Source of the DNA: Monosporascus cannonballus
Lineage: Eukaryota; Ascomycota; Sordariomycetes; Xylariales
Assembly: GCA_004154925.1 (NCBI GenBank)
Contig: QJNS01000341.1
Coordinates: 1-64,000 of the forward strand
Reading direction: 5' to 3'
DNA length: 64,000 nt
A program made the translations under genes and the position numbers. The stretch's first letter is position 1. Every line of letters starts with the position of its first letter. The notes below the pieces were generated by a model. It saw only the letters and a program-made list of their open reading frames with translations. It was not told the origin of the DNA and searched no databases. This document shows positions 12,297 to 24,311 of the stretch, one piece after another.

Positions 12297-13314
12297 TTTT
12301 CATATAAAATCACTAAAACTGCATATTTATACTTAATTAACAAAAGTAGATACTAAAAAATAACCGACAGAATAATAATTAAGCCGTTAAAATAATATAG
12401 TGTACAAAAGCTTTTTTTAAATAATATTAATATTGATACAGATTAAATTGGGATCGAAATTACAAAAATAAAACGTTACCATATTCCCATAAAAATTGTA
12501 TGGAAAATTCCTAAGATCGAAAAGATATATTTATTTATATATGTAGGTGAAAAGAATAAATAAAAATATAACCTTTTTAAATAATTAAATATTGCGAATT
12601 TCTTTATAATTTATTAAAATATTAGTATTATATATTTAGTCGTTATCATATTATTAATATTTAGAAACAAGCTATTATTTTTCCCATATAAAATGTTCAC
12701 CATTTTTTCTCTTCTTTTCGTTTTTACGTTATTTCTTTTTATTTAATAAACATATAACTAAACTGGGATATGCATTTGATAGCTCTTATAATATAATAAT
12801 TATATGTAAAATACCTTTTTTATATCTAATATGTTAAAAGAGTTATGAATTTTCAAATATACATATATAAAATATATAGCAGATAAATTTATCGAATACA
12901 TAAAATTTTTAAAAAAATATTATATACATACAGCAAACTTTTGAATATTTCTATTATGTGAAGATCTTAACGCTAATAATAATACCTATGGTCACTTATT
13001 TTTACGACTTTTATTCGAATTTTAAAGTGTTGTTGAAAATATAGCGATTTTGGCGATTTTGAATGGGAAAGTGCTGGCGCGTTGAGGGGGTGGAGCGCGG
13101 ATGGGGGGTCATCTTACAATCACATTAACCTCTCGGGAGCCCCCTGAGACCCGTATTCTGTTCTTTACCATTCCGTGCTGATATTCCCCTAATTCTCTAG
13201 AGCTTTTGCCTAAAGGTCATATCCAATCACACAGCGCTGTATTGTTCATAAGGCTCTGTCTAGGAATTCGGAGTTTTAACTCCGGAAAAGTGGATCTATC
13301 CCTATTCGAGTTGG
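12297..13314. other. Non-repetitive interval between elements B and C
   Basis: 12297-13000 is AT-rich but lacks the CpG-retaining texture of the RIP blocks; no protein family is recognised. 13000-13314 has normal GC and is not visibly RIP-mutated; it has no open frame worth calling. A small inverted repeat lies at 13269-13284 (CGGAGT/ACTCCG, 4-bp loop). Host sequence here joins directly to 19964 once element C is removed. Confidence 0.55.
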
Positions 13315-13319
13315 CGAAG
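13315..13319. repeat. Target site duplication of element C, left copy (CGAAG)
   Basis: Exact match to 19959-19963, immediately outside the right LTR. Confidence 0.92.
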
Positions 13320-13693
13320 TGTGAAGGCTAAGCGGTTTAACCAACTATTAAACCTTAAGTCGACGGGTTTATGTTAGCAGGAATATCGTGGGAATCTGAG
13401 CAATAGATACAGTAACCTATTACGTCTCGTAATGCCAAAAATGCCTTAAATAACGAATTATTATTGTAAGCTAATATTATCTAAATTATGAAGATAATAA
13501 GCATATATATTTATATATTTTTTGCTAACTTACTTATACTTATTAACAGCTATTAAACAAGGCTTAATTATGTTTAATAAACGTTAATGGTACTTAGAGA
13601 TTACTATTGAACATTAATTACGTAACCCGACTTACTTAGGTCCTGTTTTTAGGGCGACCGTCTCCGAAACCCGAAACGTATTGGGCTATAATA
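13320..13693 (-). repeat. Element C 3' LTR (left copy), heavily RIP-mutated
   Basis: 374 bp. Compared with the right LTR, the outer 170 bases have lost most C and G by C-to-T and G-to-A change, including the 10-bp repeats and the GGTCACGTGACC palindrome (reading ATTACGTAACC here). Confidence 0.92.
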
Positions 13694-14349
13694 CCATTTT
13701 CCCTTTTTTAAAATCTTCGTCTCGAAAATTATAAATACTCTCTCTTTTTCCTATAACTATATCTTAATATGGCTTACCGGATCAGGAAAATACCTTCCCG
13801 TCCTTCTATTTCTTCTGTTAACAGTTTAAAGTTTTCTGAAATAATTAAAAACTTTGGCTTTAAAGTTATACCTTATTTATGGTATTTTTCTTAAGGCCTT
13901 AAATATGAAATGATGGAAAATATCAAAAAATGTCAGAAATATATTTATAAAGGCTATCCTTATAATGGTAACGGCGTTCCCATTTAATCCTTAGATAATA
14001 TTAGCTAAAAAAAACGTCGTTTCGAACTGGAAAAGGAAGCTACCGAAAAATAACTTTTTCAGGCTTAACAAAAGGTTAACGAAACTTTTTCTCGATTTAT
14101 GCGTTTATGTAAACAGAACAAATTTTTGTATTTTAAAAGCATAAAGATAATATAGCGAAGTTTACAATCGCTGAATAAATTAAAAAAGTAAGAACGTCGG
14201 AAATAAGAACAGTTAAAGGCTGCCGTCGCGGCTATTACGTTAGCGCATTTTGCGGCTAATTAGCCTAACATTCCGGTTACCGACTGGTCGACCGTTAATT
14301 AGGACGCGTTTATTATTGCTGATAAAAATTCTTTAATAGGCGTTAAGCG

Positions 14350-17300
14350 CTAATAAAGTTCTTGGCGGGTTCCTATATATTTTCGAAATTTGGGTGCTTT
14401 CTTTATTTAATTAGGTACTAAGTAAATCCGTTTTATTTCCGTATATCGAGAATTCTTTTTATTTCGTATATTTATTCGTTTTTTATTTTTATATCGTTTT
14501 ATACCGTATATACCTTAATTATATCTGCTGTTAATTCGAATAAAAAAACATAAAAAATTAGATAAAGTTTAACTTTTGGTAAATATTCTAATTAGTAATT
14601 ATTTTTTAAGATTTTCTTGGCGATTTTGTATAAACCGATATATTTGAAATCGAGTTTTTTGTTAAGTCGTTTTATTTAAATGTTTTTTGTAACGAGGAAA
14701 ATTATTTCCTTTTTTTTAAAAAATTTAAGCCTTTTAACCTTTTTTAATTATAATATTTATTTATTCGAATTCGTACGAATTTTAGTTTTGTTTTTATTTT
14801 TTGGTATAGCTATCGTAATTATTTTAACGTAAGGATTATTTTGATATTAATTAAACTGTCGTCGCGCGTTTCTTTATAAACTTTTAGAATAAAACCAAAA
14901 TTTGTATTTCTAAATATTATCTTAATATTTTCGTAATAATTAATATTGAAAATTAATTGAATAATCGGTAATTTTTTAACTTAGGTATTTAGTTCGTAAT
15001 TAATATAATATTATAAGTAAATTTTTAAAGTTTAATTTATTTATTTTATTTATTTCTCCGTTTAAGGTTTAAATACGCTGGATAACTTGTAATTTAAGCA
15101 GATTTATATTATAAGGCCTTATTAAAACTTAAATACAAATATTAATTCTTTATTTAATATAATCTTTATTAATAATTTATATATATTGAGAATATATTTA
15201 AAGAAAATATATGCCAGTTATTCGGCATTTGTATTTTCGTAATATGGTAAAAAATAAGAAAATTTTGTAAATTGATTGATAATTACAAAATATTATTATA
15301 ATATATTTCCGTAATTGGATTTTTTGATATAAAAAGTTTAATAATATAATCGAATATAACTAAATACCATAGTTACTTTATGATTAATAATAATTATAAT
15401 TTTCCGTATGGCTTATGTCGTCGAGCCTTTATTTTAACGTAAATACCGTATTGTCGTATAACTTTTTATATTATTAATTTTATTCTGAGAAAGGCATATA
15501 TACGTTAAAATCGTTTTAAGGTTTTATGGATCCCTAAATGTCCATAAAATTGATATTCGTATATTTCTTATATTAGATCTTTTTGATATTTTTTTAAAAC
15601 TTATATTTTGTTCGTTTTTTGGTTTGCTAAAAAATTGTCGTTATATTATTAAATTTTTTAATACATATCGCAAGGTACTACCCGAATTGTCGCAATTTAT
15701 TATAAGCGTAAGTTTTTTTTATAGTAATATTAAAAATTATATGGCTAATTTTAATAAATAATTTTTCGAAATTTGGCCGCTTACTTAAAATATCTGCTTT
15801 ATTATTTTCTGAAATTTTTTTATGGATAATAACGAAATCGAAGTTCGCCAATCTTTTTACATATCGAAATTATCGTCTTATAAGTTCTTTGATTATAATA
15901 AATCGGGTAAAATTTTAATAATCCGTATAAACCTTAATTTAGTATAAATTTCCCTTTAAGAAGTATTTAAACTTCCGAAATGCCATAATAATGGCCATAA
16001 ATTCCTTATCTGGAATGCCGTAATTAAGTTCGACTTTTTTTAACTTATACGAAAAAAATATAATAAGGTATAATTTGCCTTAATTATTTCGTTATCCGAT
16101 TATTATACTTAACGCATAATCCGAAATATCGGTTTTTAATTTAACGGGGCGGTTTAAATTATACATAATTAATATTAGTTCGTTAATAATTACATTCTTA
16201 ATACCTTAAAATACTTTTTCCGTATTTGGTATTTATTTAAAAATTTTTTAGTAAAACTTATTAAGGGTATAATTATTATGTTAAAATTTTAAATAAATTT
16301 TTGGTAATAATTGGCGAATTCAAAAAATGCTTGTACTTTTGTAATTATCGTTAACGTTTGCTATTTTATAATTATAACAGTTTTTTGGGATTTATTTTAA
16401 TATATTTTAAAATAATAATATATTTTAGATATTTTATTTTTTATATATGGAATTAATTTCTTTCCGTATTAATAAATAACCTTAAGTTCTGTAAAACTTA
16501 AAAAACCTTATGAACGTATTTTATATATGCTTTTTCCGTCTTTAAAAAAATGAAAATATTGTCGAAATAATAAATAACGAAAATATTAAGATATTTTCGT
16601 AATACCTAATTTATTATACGTTAAAAAGTTATTAATATGTTCGTAAATCCCATTAATATAATCAAATAATCAAATATTCCGTATTTCGTTCTAAAAATTA
16701 TTTTTTATTCGTATCTTTTTTTAATTTTAATAAGGTTATATTTATTTTTAAAATCGAATATTATAAATTATTTAATTCCGTAAAGTCGGTTTTTCATTTC
16801 CGTAATTAAGGGTAATAATATTTAATCTTTAATAATAATATCGTTTAATTATTAATAATTTAAAAAATCGAATTTATCTTTTTTATAACCGATTTTTCAA
16901 ATACTTTTTAAAAGTACGTAATTCGTTTCCATTAAAATTATAAATGGGGTAAAATTTCGTTAAAAATCTTTTTTGAAAAACTATTTTATAATCTTATTCG
17001 CTATATTTTAATAATTTCGTATCGAGCTCCTTTTTACAAAGCTATTCGTATTTATAATATTATAATAATATATTAATTAAATTTTCTGATTTTTTGGGCT
17101 GCTGTTCTTATTATTTTAAATCGTTATTTAATTGCTTTAATTTCGCTTTAATAATAATAATAATATGTCGTATTTTTTTTAATATCCGTTTTTTTTTATG
17201 TTTTATTTTTTTGGGTAATAAGGTATTCGTTATATCCTTATACCTATATTCGTTATTATTATTAATCGAATATTAACATCTTATTTTTTTCTTTTTTTAT

Positions 17301-19560
17301 TTATTAATACGGAATAAAATAAAATTTACCTGGCCAGTTTTTCCGTTAATTCAAATTTTGTATTAACGTATTTATAGAAATTTAAAATTATATTGTAATT
17401 TTCGAATAAAATAATATCGAAATTACTCGTTTAATATCGTTTTTTAACAAAAATCTCGAAGTAATTAATTTCGTATATAATTTTTCCGTTATCGTAAGCA
17501 AATTTCTAACTTTTGACATTTATCGTTATATAAAGTTTTAACGTATATTTCCATAATAATTTGAAATTATTAATTATATTTAAGGCAATATAATTTCCGC
17601 CTAAAGTTCCGTAATTTACCTTTATAATATATTAATACGTTCTGATTCGTATTTCCAAAGTAATAATGTTATTAACGTTTTCTGTCGTTATATTTAAAGC
17701 CTTTTTCGGAAATTCTTTTTAATTCCTTTGGGTTTCATTATTTTGGAGCTTTTTTATAAATAATCTTTTTTTAATTCTTATTCGAATTTATTAAGCCTTA
17801 TTTATATTTCTTTATTTAACGCGTTAAGTTATTATATTTGTCGTTATTATCGGCGTATTATTCCTTTAAACCGTATTAATTATTCTTAATTCCTTTATAA
17901 TTTCTTTTCTTATTAAATAAATTGTTTTTTATGTTTACGATTATATGTTATTATACGTTATTTTAGTTATCGTTTTAAAAATCTTGTATAAATTAATATA
18001 TCTTTTCTTTAATAACTTTTTTTTAAAAAATTTATAATAAATATTAATTAAAAATAAAAATCCGTAATAATTTTTAATAATGTTTTTTTACCGTACGTTA
18101 AATTAATTTTTTTTCGTTTAATAATTATATTATGTATAATAATATAAAAGGTTTTCTTATTAGTATTATTTTTCTTTAAGCCAAGTTTTTGCTTTGGCTA
18201 ATTGTTGGATATTTTCTGGCGTTATAATTCGAAATTGTCGATATTATTACTTATTATTTTTATTATACCCGGTACGGTTTGAAAAATTAAATCCTTTATA
18301 ATATATTTAGGTAATTTGTACGTAAATATATTATTTTTATTTTTCGTAATCGGGATATTCTGGTCGTCGACAATATATAACGTATATTTTATTATATCGA
18401 TTAAATATTCCGGGGCAAAATTCTTTTATTTAATTCCGGTATTTATATAATTATCTTTATAATGCCTTTTGTTATATTCGTAATACTTATCGAATTAACT
18501 TTTTGGTTTTTTGTATTTTTCGTTAAACTTTTTATCGTAATAATCCCGGTTAAACTTTTTATTGTAAGCCTGGTATATATTTAGTTTAAATTATATTAAT
18601 AACTTTATTTATATTTCTTTAATTATTCCTTAATTATTTTTCCGGTATAAAAGTTTAATTATTTTATTGTAATTTTTTTAAGTTTTTTGTATTTATAAAC
18701 TTTATATCCTATTTTACCGTAATTAAAGCATTTAATTTGGCTTTAATTCTATTTATAGGTAATGCCGAATTCCATAAATCTTAACGCCGTTTCGTAAAAA
18801 GTAAAAGGTACGTTTCTTTTTTTCCCCTAGTTAAACTTATTATATTTAAAGTATAAAACATATTATCTTTTATTTTTATCGTTTTTTAAATTATCGGTTA
18901 TTAATTTTAATTACTTTTGCAATATACTGGTCTAGGGTAACTGGTTATTTAATCCGAATAATTTTATTTTTATATCGTTTTTTAATCCCTTATAAAATAT
19001 ATTAATAAGGGTATTAATTTCGTCGTTTTCTTTTGCCTTAGCCGCAAAACTTTTGAAAATTACGGCGTACTTAAACGCAAATCTTTTTTGTTTAAATTGT
19101 AGGAATTATTAGGCCGTAAATCGTTTTTTATCCGGATTACCGAAATTATCGCGCATTTTGTTTTCGAAATTGGTATAAGTTAAAAAAATTTCGTTAATAA
19201 AATTTTGCTTATTTATTTTTTTTATTTCCAGGAAATTTCTTATAATAGCCTTAAACTAATTAATTGTATTTTTTATTAAATATGTTTTTATTATTAGAAT
19301 TATATCTGCTAAATTATTAAGATCTAAAAAATAAAAATAAATTCGTATTTAAGTTAAGAAAATCTAAGGGTTACTTTTTTATCGTAGGGTTCCGGTTTTT
19401 TTGGCTTTATGCAAACTTAAAAGGGTTAGGCAGGTATAACCTTAAATTATCGGACTTTTTTTTTTAGCTTCCGAATTCGAGCTTAAAGTTCTTAAATAAG
19501 GGTTTCTTAAATACTGGTCGATATTTTAACAGTAATAAGTATTAGTTAAAATCTAACGGT
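14350..19560 (-). pseudogene. Element C gag-pol remnant
   Basis: Minus-strand Gypsy polyprotein with frames destroyed. The Gag knuckle near 18715-18750 has lost its His and a Cys (H to Y, C to Y). The reverse transcriptase active site at 16558-16572 reads YYFDN, with the second Asp codon changed to AAT. The integrase core and chromodomain occupy the same relative places as in A and D. A 60-aa open frame at 17094-17276 on the + strand is antisense chance. Confidence 0.8.
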
Positions 19561-19584
19561 ATTACCAAATAAAAGCTTATAACG

Positions 19585-19958
19585 TATAAAGGGTAAACGG
19601 TTTAACCAATTATTAAACCTTAAGTCGACGGGTTTATATTAGCAGGAATATCGTGGGAATTTAAATAATAAATACAGTAACATATTACGTTTCGTAATGC
19701 CAAAAGTACCTTGAGTAACAAATTATTATTACAAATTAATATTATTTAAATTATGGAAATAATAAGCGTATATATTTGTATGCCTTTTGCTAGCTTACTT
19801 AAGTTTACTGACAGCCATTGAGAAGGGCTCAGTTATGCTCAGTAAGCGTCAGTGGTGCTCAGAGACTACCGCTGAGCACTGGTCACGTGACCCGACCCAC
19901 TTAGGTCCTGCTTTCAGGGCGACCGTCTCCGAGACCCGAAACGTGTTGGGCCATAACA
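19585..19958 (-). repeat. Element C 5' LTR (right copy), outer half not RIP-mutated
   Basis: 374 bp. 19585-19785 is AT-rich like the left copy, but 19790-19958 is essentially pristine with normal GC. It contains a 10-bp tandem array (19821-19862), the perfect 12-bp palindrome GGTCACGTGACC at 19881-19892 and the terminal CCATAACA. The open frame at 19787-20011 runs across this LTR and is not a gene. Confidence 0.92.
19821..19862 (-). repeat. 10-bp phased tandem repeats in U3 of element C
   Basis: Four consecutive 10-bp units of the form AG-N4-GCTC: AGAAGGGCTC, AGTTATGCTC, AGTAAGCGTC and AGTGGTGCTC, followed by AG. The unit equals about one helical turn. An inverted GCTGAGC follows at 19871-19877. 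A promoter or enhancer array of the element is the likely role (inference). Confidence 0.85.
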
Positions 19959-19963
19959 CGAAG
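19959..19963. repeat. Target site duplication of element C, right copy (CGAAG)
   Basis: Exact partner of 13315-13319. Confidence 0.92.
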
Positions 19964-20506
19964 ATGGCAAAAGAATTCGTAAGACTTCCAAAGTCTTCCA
20001 AAGTTTTCTAAAGCTTTCCATTCGATTAATATTGGAAAATACTGATTAATAATGAAATGATAAAGCTTAATAAGCTATTTTTTCACATATATATATAGCC
20101 CTGAATTTTCCCAGCTGTTGTTGGGCTTTCATAGCTTGAATATAGATAATTCTATCTTCTGTGACACACCTTAAGTCTCCCTTGAACGTTTTCCTATACA
20201 AATCTTTGCAGAGTAGCCTCACCTTCTTTCTTAATTCTTATAGACCCGACCCTACCCCCTGCGTATCTGACAAAATAAATCTGACAAACTTATTAATCAT
20301 TGGATTTCCGGCGATACGAGTGTGTTCTTGCGCTATTCTTATCTGATCTGCGTAGTGTGTAGGGTTATGTATAGGTGAGCAGGAGCTTAGTAACTTGGGG
20401 CGCTGCCGAACTCTCGCCGAGGTCAGACGGATCCCGGGAAAATTGGCACATAAGATCGCATACTATACATTTAATCTACTTATTCAAAGAATTCATAATA
20501 AGATGC
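19964..20506. other. GC-normal host interval between element C and Harbinger copy F1
   Basis: Not RIP-mutated. Short open frames at 20161-20346 and 20395-20628 have no recognisable family, and the second crosses the end of the Harbinger element. No RNA gene is visible. Before the insertion of C this stretch was continuous with 13000-13314. Confidence 0.5.
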
Positions 20507-20523
20507 AGTTCTCAAACTTTCAG
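20507..20523 (+). repeat. F1 left terminal inverted repeat
   Basis: AGTTCTCAAACTTTCAG. It pairs with 23940-23956 (16 of 17) and is related to the F2 ends at 24108-24124 and 52351-52367. Confidence 0.8.
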
Positions 20524-20859
20524 AGACTGATTCTTAAGGCCCGTACCAATCCTGTCAATCAGCAAGACGCTAATAAACCTGCTAAAGCTGAATTCTCCAC
20601 TGTTTTGAATTTGGTTTTAGTCGGCTGATTTTAAAAAAGAGCTTCGGCCCCGTGATATAACTAAATGGTTATCGTTTCTTAATATATATGGTATTAATAC
20701 CTTTATTTATGACGTATTCGAAAAGGAATTGAAAATATGTTAATTAAAAGGGTGTCAATTCGTTAAAAGGATAAAAAATATCGAAGAATATTATAAGAGA
20801 GCTTAATTTCCTATACAAAATTAACGGTTAATATTAGGATTTTTTCGCATTCGATGTTT

Positions 20860-22180
20860 TCGCGAAAAAAGCCGTACCTTATTTTTAATATGATTATTTT
20901 TCCATTAACGTAAACTTGGACAGAAAGTCTTCCGAGCTTATCGATCATTATATATACTCGATAGCGTTATATTGAAATTGTTAACAATTTTGTCGATCCG
21001 GAACTTTCGCAAAAAAGTCAAGACCTGAGCGAATCCTAAAGTATATAACCGTATAGGCGTTATTTGTAGACCTTATACGAGATAATAATGCTGTTCGAAA
21101 CGTATCAGAAATAAATTAATTAAAAGCTTAATACGCCGAATTATGAAATTAAGGAATGTGGCTATTAAGCTGTAATTAAGAAATTAAACGTTTAAGGAAT
21201 TATCGTAACGAAAAAATAGATAAAAATAAATATATTTACCTTTAGAAAAAGATTTAGGCGTAATTTTCTTTAAAGGAAATAAATGGTTTCGATTGAGATG
21301 AAAATTTCTAAATTTTTACGGCTGAACCCGAAATATGAAAAAGTTATTTAAAAGTTAATAATGTTTTTTATATTAAATTATATAGTAATAACTAACCGTT
21401 ATCTAGGCTTATTCCGAAATGAAGCCCTTTTAGTATAAGCTTTTAAAGCACGTTAATTTTTATAAAACCGTATTCGGGCCTTCCGTTAAAACTAAAGGCG
21501 AATTAGCTATTAGCCTTAAAAAAGTTAACGTTGTTATTTATTCCGTTTAAAAATTATTATAGATTTCTTTTTCGCAAAAATCGACTGCCGGCGAGAAAGA
21601 GAATAGCTCCGTTAAAAAGGCCGAAGATGTTTTCGTTTTGCAGCAGGTCCGCAACCGTTTTCGTAAGTACTTTGCTGACGATTCGGCAAGATAGCAGAAA
21701 AGGAAAAAAGCTAAGAAATATAATAACGTAATAGTGAAAAAGGGCGTGGATAACGTCGTTAAAATGTTGGTTCGCTTTGGAAAGGTAGTTAAAGACGTCG
21801 GGTTAAATATAAAAATAAATTTTAAAATTTTTAATAATATTTATACTAACGAATATAATAACGATATGTTACTTTACGTGGTTTAGGCTTGGGCGAATAA
21901 AAACCGCCTTGCCACTATATTTATCAATATAAACGATAATTTAAAGCGTTAATGGATTAGAAGTTTTGAAAAAACTGGCGATTCGGACGGCAGGAATTAC
22001 GAAGGTAATAAAAAAACTGCTTTATAATAATAACAAAAGTATTACGAATTCCTTAAGTATAAAAGGTGATGGAAATAATAAAAATAATACGGATATAGAG
22101 CTATAAAGGTGTTAAAGGCGTTAAAGATATTAAAGTTATAGAAATGGTAAAAATGGTAGAAAAGAATAACGTAAAAAAAG
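20860..22180 (+). pseudogene. F1 second open frame remnant (accessory protein of the Harbinger element, unidentified)
   Basis: A longer coding region is suggested by the readable piece at 21531-21731, where a stretch like NRLPARKRIAPLKRPK matches RNRLPAKKRIVLLKRPK in the F2 copy (minus strand, 51110-51346). Conservation at the amino-acid level across two RIP-mutated copies argues for a real ancestral protein. PIF/Harbinger elements usually carry a Myb/SANT-like DNA-binding protein beside the transposase, and this convergent frame may be that partner. I see no clear Myb signature, so the identity is inferred from position only. Confidence 0.5.
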
Positions 22181-22379
22181 GAACTTTTTTTCAAAATTAT
22201 TTTTTTTAGCTAATATATTTTGTTATAATATAACATATGAATTATCCCAGTTTTAAAAGTGTTAAATGTTTATATAAAATAAATATATTCTGAACTTAAC
22301 GGTTTTCGAATTAATATAACGAAAGAATTAAAGAATTAATTAAAAAGCTTTTCGTATTTATTAATTCATTTATTATGTC

Positions 22380-23640
22380 CTAATATCGAGCGCGCCTTTT
22401 AATTAACTTATAACAATAATAACGTTTTTATTCCATCATTTTCGCTTTTAATTCTTTTTAAATTTTTGATATATATCTTATATTTTTTTTGCGATTTTAT
22501 TATAATATTCTGCAGTAAGAAAATATGCGCCGCTTTGTCGTTTTGCGCGCGAAAAGCTAGTCGTTTAATCTTTCTCCTTAATATAAACTTTTTTATCCAG
22601 TTTTACGAATTTATTAAGATCGATTTCGCCGTAATTTAATAAAAAATTACAAAAACTAGCTATTGCGTAAATATCTTTAATTATCATATTAATACGTATA
22701 TAAGGAATTTTTTTTTAAGTATCTTAAAATTATTTTTTTTACCAATTGAAAGCTTTTTCGATCATATTTCGTAATTGCATATACTTTAAATTATATAATT
22801 TTTTCGAAATCTGTAACTTTAATTCGACTTACGTTTATTTTTAAAAGTAATATCGCATTTCGTAATACGGAATAAAAATCTATTTGTTAGTAGCGTACTT
22901 AGTATCTTAAAGCATATATTTATCTTTAGAGATAACCAAATTATTATAATTAAGTGTATTATTAAATATTTTAATATTATTTAAAAAGGCTTTTGGATTT
23001 ATTAATAGGTAAATAAATTTCTTATCGAAATTATAAACTATTAATATATTCGTTAATAATTTCTTTTTAAGATTTTTTATACCTTTTATTTAAAAGTATT
23101 ATCGCATATTTTTATCACGTTTTTAAACTATAAGAAAAATTTCTCGTTATTAATAATTTTATAATAAAAACAATTCTTAACGAATTTGATAATAATATAT
23201 ATTAATATTATAAGGGTATGTAGAATTTCATAAAATGCGTAATAAATAACGTTATTACTTTTTATAAAACGATCCGTAATAATCCGAGTAAAAAATTTTT
23301 AAATTTTAATATAAAAAAATATTACTATTTTGTTTACTAAGATCCGTAATACCTTTAATGCCGTATTCGTTGATAATTAATTACGTAACGCGTAATATAT
23401 ATCTTTATTTATTTTTATTATTTTTTCAAAGCGATTATTTACGGAATATAATATTACGAATATATATTTAAGACTCGTTTAATTATTAATATTTATTTTG
23501 ATACGATATTAATTATAGTAATTAAGGACCGCAAAAAAAACTATAATAATAATAAGTTTTCTCAGTTAACGGCAGTGCGTTTTTCGTATTATTACCATAA
23601 TTCTTAATCGCGAAAAACGTTAAATTCCATTACGAAATTA
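22380..23640 (-). pseudogene. F1 Harbinger transposase remnant (DDE_Tnp_4 type)
   Basis: On the minus strand, 22892-22906 encodes D-T-K-Y-A, matching the D-A-G-Y motif around the second catalytic Asp of PIF/Harbinger nucleases. Downstream come a PYYEMRYYF block (family PYRGxRYH), then LYNLKYMQLRNMIEKAFNW at about 22742-22798, matching the RHxxLRNVIERxFG block that holds the catalytic Glu. Several stops replace Trp, Gln or Arg codons. The parallel copy in F2 (38951-39080, + strand) carries the same blocks with different lesions. No functional product is expected. Confidence 0.82.
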
Positions 23641-23956
23641 CGAAATAACAATTATAAAAGTTTAGGTTTATAATGTTTTTAGGATATATAATAAAAAGAA
23701 CGGCTTAAAACCAAGACAGAGCTCTTAAGGTAATTTATATGTTATCTAGCAGTAACTTCAGCACCTCGAAGGCAGCTAATTCTGAAGTAAAGATTTTTCA
23801 GCATATTAAATAAATGTCATTAGTTCGGAAGCGCCAAGAAAAACCAGCCATTTTCAGCCAAAAAAGATGGAGATAGCTGGTTTTGAAAGACAAAAACGGT
23901 TTGCTGATTCTGATTCTAAATCCCCATAAGTCAGTGGTGCTGAAAGTTTAAGAACT

Positions 23957-24107
23957 AGCCCTAAATAAATAAATTAATCAAATAAGCCAATACATAAATA
24001 AAAATTTTACAATTTTGCAAATGCCTATTAATTCGGGTTTGCTATTTTCCTATATTCTATAGTATTTGTAACAAAATCCGCCTAGTAAGTATATACAACT
24101 TAAGGTC
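23957..24107. other. Spacer between the two inverted Harbinger copies
   Basis: 151 bp of AT-rich host DNA separating F1 and F2, whose transposase-side ends face each other. The subterminal 190 bp of F1 (23765-23956) and F2 (24108-24311) form a large imperfect inverted repeat around this spacer. Nothing else is seen in it. Confidence 0.6.
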
Positions 24108-24124
24108 AGTTCGGGAACTTTTAG
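24108..24124 (+). repeat. F2 left terminal inverted repeat
   Basis: AGTTCGGGAACTTTTAG, partner of 52351-52367. Flanking bases do not give an unambiguous 3-bp target duplication (GTCA before the left end against TTCA after the right end). Confidence 0.7.
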
Positions 24125-24306
24125 CACTACCGACTTGTGGGAAATCAGAATCAGAATCAGCAAACCGTTCGTGTCGTTCAGAACCAGCATTTCCACTTTT
24201 TTCTACTGAAAATAGCTGAATCTTCTTAGCAAATTTGGACGAATCATATTTATTCAGCATGTTAAAAATCTCTTACTTCAGCATTAATAGCTTTCGAATT
24301 GTTAAA

Positions 24307-24311
24307 ACTGT
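24307..24311. repeat. Target site duplication of element E, left copy (ACTGT)
   Basis: Exact match to 38029-38033 outside the other LTR of E. Joining 24311 to 38034 restores continuity with the Harbinger F1 sequence. Confidence 0.92.

Larger units (their letters stand above)
13320..19958 (-). mobile_element. Element C: complete Gypsy LTR retrotransposon in host DNA
   Basis: LTRs of 374 bp (13320-13693 and 19585-19958) and the perfect duplication CGAAG define the ends exactly. The minus-strand interior has a Gag knuckle near 18715-18750, reverse transcriptase with YYFDN (16558-16572), an integrase block near 15260-15300 and a chromodomain core near 14380-14425. A minus-strand polypurine tract lies at 13697-13709. 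The element sits in non-repetitive DNA, so it marks a clean insertion. Heavy RIP stops abruptly within its right LTR at about 19790. Confidence 0.93.
20507..23956 (-). mobile_element. F1: PIF/Harbinger DNA transposon copy, RIP-degraded
   Basis: Bounded by 17-bp terminal inverted repeats AGTTCTCAAACTTTCAG (20507-20523) and CTGAAAGTTTAAGAACT (23940-23956), one mismatch. The 3.45-kb element encodes a Harbinger-type DDE transposase on the minus strand and a second, convergent open frame on the plus strand. The last 130-200 bp at each end keep normal GC, while 20640-23740 is RIP-mutated. A near full-length second copy (F2) lies in inverted orientation at 24108-52367. A 3-bp target duplication, expected for the superfamily, could not be confirmed at these ends. 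Confidence 0.82.
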
